A DNA stretch of 9,775 nucleotides from Spyradocola sp034113365 (GTDB lineage: Bacteria; Bacillota; Clostridia; Christensenellales; UBA1750): assembly GCA_034113365.1 (NCBI GenBank), contig JAXEXP010000167.1, positions 1-9,775 of the forward strand, written 5' to 3'. The number at the start of each line of letters is the position of its first letter. Within the stretch, counting starts at the first letter, position 1. Position numbers and translations under genes: made by a program. Positions 5,966 to 9,775 of the stretch are shown piece after piece. The notes under the pieces are model-generated. The model was not told the DNA's origin. It ran no database searches and saw only the letters and a program-made list of their open reading frames with translations.

Positions 5966-8305
5966 TCACACCCCCAAAAACTCCAATTCCGTCCCACCGG
6001 GCACAACGCCCAGCTGCTCGTCATAACAACACGCGTCCAGCACGTAGACGCACCCGCACACCATCTCCGGGCGCAGTTCCTTTATCTGATAATCGTACAG
6101 CGCCACCGTGTAGGGCTTGGCCTTCTCCACCAGCTCCGCACGGTATTCCACGTCCCGCATCGCGCGCCCGGAGCGCAGCGCCTCTATGATCGCCTTGCCC
6201 TCGCCGTAGGGCACGATCACGTCCGTCGAATCGTTGTCAAACACCCGGAATTTCTGCCCCGCCTCGCGGAACGCCTGCAGAAGCAGCCAGTCCTCCCGCT
6301 CCGCACAGCGGTCGTCCGCGTACTTTTCGTTCATCGACAGCAGGTCGTACAGGCTGCGCCCGCCGCCCAGCGGGAAATCCTGCGCTCCTTCGTCCATCGC
6401 GCGGTACAGCGCCCGGTAGTAGAACGCAATGGCCGCGTCCGACGCAAGATCTCCGCCGTATCGCTCCGGCTGCGCGGCGTAGCTCTCCAGCAGCGCGGTC
6501 GTCGCCGTCTTGGCCCGCTGGATCTCGCGCAGGCGGGAGAGGTTTTCGTCCGCGCAGTCCACCAGATACACGGGCTGCGGTTCGCTCTCCTCGCCGCTGC
6601 GGTTGCAGCGCCCCGCCGCCTGCACCACACTGTCCATCCCCGCCGCCAGACGCATCACGCGCCCAAAGGAGATGTCCACGCCCGCCTCGATGACCTGCGT
6701 CGAGACGCACAGCGTCTTTTCCCCGTCTGCCAGCGCCCGCTTCAGCGCATCCAGCGTGTCCCGCCGGTGCTGCACGCACATGGATGCCGACAGGTGGAAG
6801 CACCGCCAGCCCTCCCCGCGGAGCTGCTCGTACAGCATGCGCGCCTCATTCTTCTTGTTGCACACCACCAACAGGCTGCGGGTGCTCGCCATGATGCCGC
6901 GCACTCGTCCGGGGATCTCCTCCAACCGGCATCTGCCCATCGTTACGATGTTCGTCCGCTTGAAGGGCCGCCACAGCGCCTCATCGTGCGGCACGATCTG
7001 CTCCGGCGCGATGCCCAGCGGATGCGCCGCGCGCTCCAGACAGGGCTGCGTGGCCGAGCACAGCACCACCGTCGCCCCGCACACCTCGGCCAGAAACCGC
7101 ATGCTCAGGTTGAACAGCGTCAGCATGTGGGTGGGCACGGTCTGCACCTCGTCGATCACGATCACGCTGTTCACCAGCCCCTGAAAGCGCCGCACCGCTG
7201 TCGTGCGCCCGTCAAACAGCGTGTTGAGCAGCTGCACCAGCGTCGTGACGATGACGGGGGCTCTCCATGACTCAATCAGCAGCTCGCGCTCGTCCAGCGC
7301 GTCCGCGTCCTGCTCCGTCTGCACCAAGTTGCTGTGGTGCTCGAGTATGATGCTGTCGTCGCCCACATATTTCCGAATGACATCGGCATTTTGCTCGAGG
7401 ATCGACAGAAGCGGCGACGTGAACACGATGCGCCTCTTGTTCCACTTCGCCGCATGCGCCAGCGCGTACCGCAGCGAGGACAGCGTCTTGCCCCCGCCCG
7501 TGGGCACGTTGAGCCGGTAGATGCCGCCCGGCCGCTCCGCAAATGCCCGGCATTGCTCCGATATGGCGCGCCGGGCCGCGTTCACGGGCGTGTCCGCCGC
7601 GAATCCCGCCAGCTTTCCCTCCAAATGCGCCAGCCGCTCCCGCCAGATGGGCCGCATGTCATCGTGCCAAGCCGGAGGCTGTGCATCGCGCATGAATTCC
7701 GCCGTGTCCCGCCGGTCGCCCTCGATCACTGCCGAGAGCACCAGCCGCGCCAGCATCCCGATGCAGAAATAAAACTCCCCATCGTCCTCGAACATCCCGC
7801 CCAGCCTGTCCACGACCGCCTTCACACCGACGCACGCCGCACGGAACCGCCCGTCCAGCTCCTCCGTCCCCGCGCACTCCGCCAAAAACCGTTCTGCAGC
7901 CTCTTCAAATCCGATATTCTGCCGATCCACCCGCTGCCGGAACCCCGACCGGTGCGCGTCGTCCACGCAGTCCATCAAGCCATGATGCGCCGCGACCGCA
8001 TACGCCACGATCTCCGCCGCCAGCCGCTGATGATCGTCCTGCGCGCCGTGATACCGCTCCAGCACCCACCGGCACCCCTGAAAGCTGTGAATGACGCTGC
8101 CCCGCGCCCCTTCGCCGTCCAGGTAGCGCTGAAACTGCTCCGTCCCCTTGCCCAGGTCGTGCATCAGCCCCGCCAGAAACCCGGCATCCTCCAGTCCCGT
8201 CCCCTCCAGCGCAGCCGCCGCATGCGCCGCCGCGTTCCGGCAGTGCGCCTCCAGCGTCTGCTCCAACAGCGTGCCGTCCAATGCCACCCTTTTATGTGCC
8301 AGCAT
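5966..8305 (-). CDS. cas3: CRISPR-associated nuclease-helicase Cas3 (HD + SF2 helicase)
   Basis: Cas3, 779 residues, the effector that Cascade recruits to nick and processively degrade target DNA. The N-terminal HD nuclease shows His21, the MHDLGK motif (His49-Asp50, Lys53), His73 (VIHSFQG) and His107-His108 (AHHG). The helicase follows: Walker A VPTGGGKT (267-274), the DEVQ box (385-388), SAT (417-419), STQVIEAGVDI (535-545) and QAAGRCNR (562-569). All key motifs look intact, so the enzyme should be active. The ATG at 8305 has only a weak purine-rich ribosome site (AAAGAGATGAG), which suggests low translation. It is the first gene of the operon. Its stop is three bases from the cas5c ATG. 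Its upstream region carries the promoter and the Cascade self-target described separately. Confidence 0.98.
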   Translation of the reverse strand: MLAHKRVALDGTLLEQTLEAHCRNAAAHAAAALEGTGLEDAGFLAGLMHDLGKGTEQFQRYLDGEGARGSVIHSFQGCRWVLERYHGAQDDHQRLAAEIVAYAVAAHHGLMDCVDDAHRSGFRQRVDRQNIGFEEAAERFLAECAGTEELDGRFRAACVGVKAVVDRLGGMFEDDGEFYFCIGMLARLVLSAVIEGDRRDTAEFMRDAQPPAWHDDMRPIWRERLAHLEGKLAGFAADTPVNAARRAISEQCRAFAERPGGIYRLNVPTGGGKTLSSLRYALAHAAKWNKRRIVFTSPLLSILEQNADVIRKYVGDDSIILEHHSNLVQTEQDADALDERELLIESWRAPVIVTTLVQLLNTLFDGRTTAVRRFQGLVNSVIVIDEVQTVPTHMLTLFNLSMRFLAEVCGATVVLCSATQPCLERAAHPLGIAPEQIVPHDEALWRPFKRTNIVTMGRCRLEEIPGRVRGIMASTRSLLVVCNKKNEARMLYEQLRGEGWRCFHLSASMCVQHRRDTLDALKRALADGEKTLCVSTQVIEAGVDISFGRVMRLAAGMDSVVQAAGRCNRSGEESEPQPVYLVDCADENLSRLREIQRAKTATTALLESYAAQPERYGGDLASDAAIAFYYRALYRAMDEGAQDFPLGGGRSLYDLLSMNEKYADDRCAEREDWLLLQAFREAGQKFRVFDNDSTDVIVPYGEGKAIIEALRSGRAMRDVEYRAELVEKAKPYTVALYDYQIKELRPEMVCGCVYVLDACCYDEQLGVVPGGTELEFLGV

Positions 8306-8317
8306 TTTCTCATCTCT

Positions 8318-8342
8318 TTCGTTATTTCAATATGGGATGAAT
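8318..8342 (+). promoter_or_regulatory. Candidate Cascade self-target (PAM plus protospacer) in the cas3 leader
   Basis: TTC at 8318-8320, the canonical I-C PAM, is followed by 8321-8342, which matches the guide of the crRNA-like element (8468-8489) at 18 of 22 positions. Guide positions 1-5, 7, 8, 11 and 13-22 match; 6, 9, 10 and 12 do not. The site lies between the cas3 promoter (8360-8388) and the cas3 ATG, just after the predicted transcription start. Bound Cascade would cover the initially transcribed region. Beyond position 22 the match falls to about background, which would argue against full R-loop formation and Cas3 cleavage. Confidence 0.75.
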
Positions 8343-8359
8343 TAATCCTTACATGTAAC

Positions 8360-8388
8360 ATAATAACATACCAAATAAACCCCGTCAA
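8360..8388 (-). promoter_or_regulatory. Promoter of the cas operon
   Basis: On the minus strand TTGACG (8383-8388, 5/6 consensus) is followed after exactly 17 bases by TATTAT (8360-8365, 5/6). Transcription should start near 8352-8354, giving a leader of about 48 bases before the cas3 ATG. That leader contains the candidate Cascade target. It is the best sigma-70-type match close to cas3. Confidence 0.75.
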
Positions 8389-8397
8389 CCCCTCGCC

Positions 8398-8426
8398 TTG
8401 CTTTTTCTCAGGATCTATGCTATCCT
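8398..8426 (+). promoter_or_regulatory. Divergent promoter for the crRNA-like RNA
   Basis: On the plus strand TTGCTT (8398-8403) is followed after 17 bases by TATCCT (8421-8426). The -10 is extended by a TGC just before it (8418-8420). Transcription would start at about 8432-8435, within a few bases of the GTC that opens the pseudo-repeat. The hexamers are modest (3/6 and 4/6), but the spacing, the extended -10 and the start position fit well. Its -35 lies nine bases from the -35 of the cas promoter, back to back. Confidence 0.55.
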
Positions 8427-8436
8427 CCACAATGAG

Positions 8437-8467
8437 GTCATGTGGAACATCACATGTGGATTGAAAA
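8437..8467 (+). repeat. Pseudo-repeat with the I-C crRNA handle
   Basis: The segment opens with GTC like the array repeat. CATGTG (8439-8444) and CACATG (8451-8456) form a perfect 6-bp stem around a 6-base loop, and TGGATTGAAAA (8457-8467) follows. The array repeat has its stem followed by TGGATTGAAAT. Ten of the 11 handle bases are thus identical and start at the same point relative to the stem, while the stem sequence is quite different. This is what is expected if only the Cas5c-recognised features are under selection. It lies over 8 kb from the array and on the opposite strand. Confidence 0.75.
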
Positions 8468-8486
8468 GTTATCTCTGTTTGGGATG

Positions 8487-8515
8487 AATGCCAGCTTGTT
8501 TTATCGGCTGGCATT
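8487..8515 (+). terminator. Hairpin ending the crRNA-like RNA
   Basis: AATGCCAGC (8487-8495) and GCTGGCATT (8507-8515) pair perfectly over 9 bp around an 11-base loop, followed by TGTTCT on the plus strand. The tail is only moderately U-rich. It may end the small RNA or act like the 3' hairpin that a second repeat gives a normal crRNA, or both. Its left arm overlaps the last three matching guide bases. Confidence 0.5.
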
Positions 8516-8567
8516 TGTTCTGCATATCGATCTACTTTATTATATCATAAATCACAGAATATTCCAA
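8515..8567. promoter_or_regulatory. AT-rich segment with overlapping promoters on both strands
   Basis: On the minus strand TTGGAA (8562-8567), 17 bases, then a perfect TATAAT (8539-8544) form a strong promoter match with a start near 8532. Its transcript would run antisense through the crRNA-like RNA and on into cas3. On the plus strand TTGTTC (8515-8520), 17 bases, then TATTAT (8538-8543) could start a short RNA ending at the 8595-8633 hairpin. AT-rich DNA gives chance -10 matches, so only the minus-strand one is taken seriously. Confidence 0.4.
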
Positions 8568-8594
8568 TTATTCTAATGAAAACTTACAAAAACA

Positions 8595-8633
8595 CCCCTC
8601 TGAAAACAACGATAAACTGTGTTCTCAGAGGGG
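8595..8633. terminator. Bidirectional-type intrinsic terminator
   Basis: CCCCTCTGA (8595-8603) pairs perfectly with TCAGAGGGG (8625-8633). After one mismatch four more pairs extend the stem. On the minus strand the stem is followed by TGTTTTTG, so it ends the tocopherol-cyclase-like gene whose stop is 11 bases away. On the plus strand it is followed by CAAC and seven T (8638-8644), so it also stops transcripts arriving from the regulatory region. It insulates the cas region from that gene. Confidence 0.85.
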
Positions 8634-8643
8634 CAACTTTTTT

Positions 8644-9489
8644 TCACCAGGGGTATTCGTATTCAAAGGAGGCATCCGGCGCCTCGTGGTCGAAGAGCGT
8701 GTCCCCGCCCTGCTGAAAGAGATAGCGGGCGCTGCACGCGGCGTGCTCGTGGATGGTTCGCTGCATTTGCCCGGCGTCCGGCGCGCGCAGGGGCTGTCCG
8801 GCAGGCTCGAGCAGGCGCGCCGTGAGACGCAGTCCGCGCTGCCGCACCACGACCTCTCCCTGCCCGATGCGCTCCACGCGCGCGCCCAGATAGGTGGCCA
8901 GCCGGTACTCCCTCCCGCGCCACAGCACCGTCCCGATCACGCCGGTGAACCGCACCCCGCCCAGCGGGATCTCCGCCACGGCGAGCATCAGCGACCCGCC
9001 GGGCAGCGCGCACTGCGTCCACGCATACCGCCGCGGAAACGCCCGCCCGTGGTCACCCTCGATGTACCCCACGCCGCCGTCAAACCCATATTCCTCGCCA
9101 TTGACGCGCACCTTCCCGTGCACCGCGTGCCGCATGCTCACCACGCTGTGCCTGCATTCCATAAACGGCACGCAGCAAAACGGCCCCATGATGTCATACC
9201 GCAGCGGCGTCAGCGCCCCAAAGCGCAATTCCCCCTGCGCACACAGCCCCGGCGCCTGCAGATCCAGCCGCAAACCGTTTCTCCCGAATCGATTCTCTCC
9301 AATCAGAATCCCCTCCCTGTCCCGCCGCATCGCCTGCCCGGGATAGGGCACAAACCACGCGCCCGCGTCCGTGATGAGCTGCACCGAGCCGCTCCGCTCG
9401 CGCCCGACGCCATGCTCCGCCGGGATCACCGCCAGCGTCTGCCGCCCATTCTGGCACTTGAAATACCATCCGCAGAAATACTCCCGCAC
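8644..9489 (-). CDS. Tocopherol cyclase family protein (PF14249-like), function unknown here
   Basis: A 281-residue protein of the family named after plant tocopherol cyclase, which in Bacillota has no established substrate. These proteins are beta-rich and lipocalin-like. Recognisable blocks are REYFCGWYFKCQNGRQTLAVIP at the N-terminus (2-23), RFGALTPLRYDIMGPF followed by CCVPFMECRHSVVSMRH, VNGEEYGFDGGVGYIEGDHG followed by RAFPRRYAWTQC, then the GGVRFTGVIG strand and EYRLATYLGARV. The usual FEGWYFK is FCGWYFK here. The GTG at 9489 is chosen because a perfect AGGAGG (9497-9502) lies seven bases upstream and the family start follows at once. The frame stays open upstream to an ATG at 9690, but that stretch has no family similarity and no ribosome site. 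No signal peptide or membrane segment is seen. It is not part of the cas operon. Confidence 0.85.
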   Translation of the reverse strand: MREYFCGWYFKCQNGRQTLAVIPAEHGVGRERSGSVQLITDAGAWFVPYPGQAMRRDREGILIGENRFGRNGLRLDLQAPGLCAQGELRFGALTPLRYDIMGPFCCVPFMECRHSVVSMRHAVHGKVRVNGEEYGFDGGVGYIEGDHGRAFPRRYAWTQCALPGGSLMLAVAEIPLGGVRFTGVIGTVLWRGREYRLATYLGARVERIGQGEVVVRQRGLRLTARLLEPAGQPLRAPDAGQMQRTIHEHAACSARYLFQQGGDTLFDHEAPDASFEYEYPW

Positions 9490-9775
9490 GCCAATCCCTC
9501 CTTTGGGTACAGCATGCCCATCCGCCGGCGTGCTCATGTGGCGCTGCCGCGCATAGCAAAAGAACGCACCGGCTCTCCGATGCGTCCATCTGACTGTCAA
9601 AATACTTGCAGAGACTGTGGCAGTGCGATCCCAAGGCTTCCCCTTGAGTAAACACTGAACAAAAGGCGAAAAAGAAAGATAAGGTGGCATACGAAAACTG
9701 GAGGAAGCAGAATGGCATAGAAAAGCACTTAAGTGAAGGATGGATGGACATATTTGCGTCGTAAGAGGTGCAAGA
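9490..9775. other. Right-end region without a complete gene
   Basis: Upstream region of the tocopherol-cyclase-like gene. A perfect TTGACA lies on the minus strand near 9594-9599, but no acceptable -10 stands 16-18 bases after it, so no promoter is called. A short plus-strand frame from 9648 to 9764 reads as 38 residues ending EKHLSEGWMDIFAS and a stop. It has no start codon or ribosome site and is preceded by an in-frame stop at 9645-9647. It has a natural amino-acid mix and could be the tail of a decayed gene, but no family was recognised. Confidence 0.4.
9497..9502 (-). promoter_or_regulatory. Ribosome binding site that fixes a GTG start
   Basis: AGGAGG on the minus strand, seven bases before the GTG at 9489. 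No in-frame ATG nearby has a comparable site, so this decides the start of the tocopherol-cyclase-like gene. Confidence 0.8.

Larger units (their letters stand above)
8433..8520 (+). ncRNA. Solitary crRNA-like regulatory RNA (CreR-type, type I-C)
   Basis: Predicted RNA of about 88 nt made of a pseudo-repeat (8437-8467), a guide (from 8468) and a 3' hairpin (8487-8515). Cas5c cutting at the base of the pseudo-repeat stem, between 8456 and 8457, would give a handle of UGGAUUGAAAA and a product of about 64 nt, close to a normal I-C crRNA. The guide matches the cas3 leader next to a TTC PAM. Known CreR RNAs in other CRISPR types carry a single degenerate repeat and a partly matching guide, and use the Cas effector to repress its own promoter. 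By that precedent the RNA would hold cas3-cas2 expression down and release it when Cascade is scarce, occupied by array crRNAs or blocked by anti-CRISPRs. The architecture is visible; transcription and function are inferred. Confidence 0.7.

Noticed and set aside
6699..6709. Short match of spacer 7-40 to cas3 (GTCGAGACGCA)
   Set aside because: Only 11 bases, inside the spacer and not anchored at its seed end; chance is enough.
8324..8331. ATTTCAAT upstream of cas3 resembling the plus-strand start of the array repeat
   Set aside because: Only eight bases agree and no stem accompanies it, so it is not a second pseudo-repeat. It lies inside the candidate target, where the match to the guide is the better explanation.
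8164..8514. 116-residue minus-strand open frame over the cas3 upstream region
   Set aside because: It has no ribosome site, runs into cas3 in another frame, and becomes arginine and tryptophan-rich there. The intergenic structure is better explained by the crRNA-like element.
8644..9690. Longer 348-residue version of the tocopherol-cyclase-like protein
   Set aside because: No family similarity before REYFCGWYF, and the only good ribosome site serves the GTG at 9489.

Overview
This window carries a complete type I-C (Dvulg/Csd) CRISPR-Cas locus, read right to left on the minus strand, followed by an unrelated housekeeping-type gene. The cas gene DNA is GC-rich and the start sites have strong AGGAGG-like ribosome binding sites. 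The right-hand gene is a tocopherol-cyclase-family protein of a form I associate with Clostridia. Together these suggest a GC-rich Bacillota (Clostridia-like, possibly gut) bacterium. That assignment is inference from style, not from a marker gene.

Layout by coordinate: 1-343 is the leader end of a CRISPR array (five complete identical 33-bp repeats plus a 6-bp repeat end at the window edge, spacers of 33-35 bp). 344-638 is the leader, with a hairpin (462-504) and nested palindromes beside the first repeat. 639-8305 is one tightly packed operon transcribed as cas3-cas5c-cas8c(-cas11c, internal start)-cas7c-cas4-cas1-cas2. Its junctions overlap or abut except for a 10-base gap before cas2. 8306-8643 is a regulatory intergenic region. 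8644-9489 is the tocopherol-cyclase-like gene, also on the minus strand. 9490-9775 has no convincing complete gene.

How it works: Cas5c matures the array transcript at the repeat hairpin and leaves an 11-nt 5' handle. Cas5c, Cas7c, Cas8c and Cas11c form the I-C Cascade, Cas3 is recruited to degrade bound DNA, and Cas4-Cas1-Cas2 acquire new spacers. No Cas6 is present, as expected for I-C.

Main discovery candidate: the cas3 upstream region appears to hold a solitary crRNA-like gene on the plus strand, divergent from the operon. A pseudo-repeat (8437-8467) keeps the fold of the array repeat and 10 of the 11 bases of its 3' handle, although its stem sequence differs. The sequence directly after the handle (8468-8489) matches, at 18 of 22 positions, a site between the cas3 promoter and the cas3 start codon (8321-8342). 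That site is preceded by a TTC, the canonical I-C PAM. Two of the four mismatches fall at guide positions 6 and 12, where Cascade guides are flipped out and not read. A promoter sits just upstream of the pseudo-repeat and a terminator-like hairpin just after the guide. This is the architecture expected of a CreR-type guide that directs Cascade to repress its own operon without cleaving it, here in a type I-C locus.
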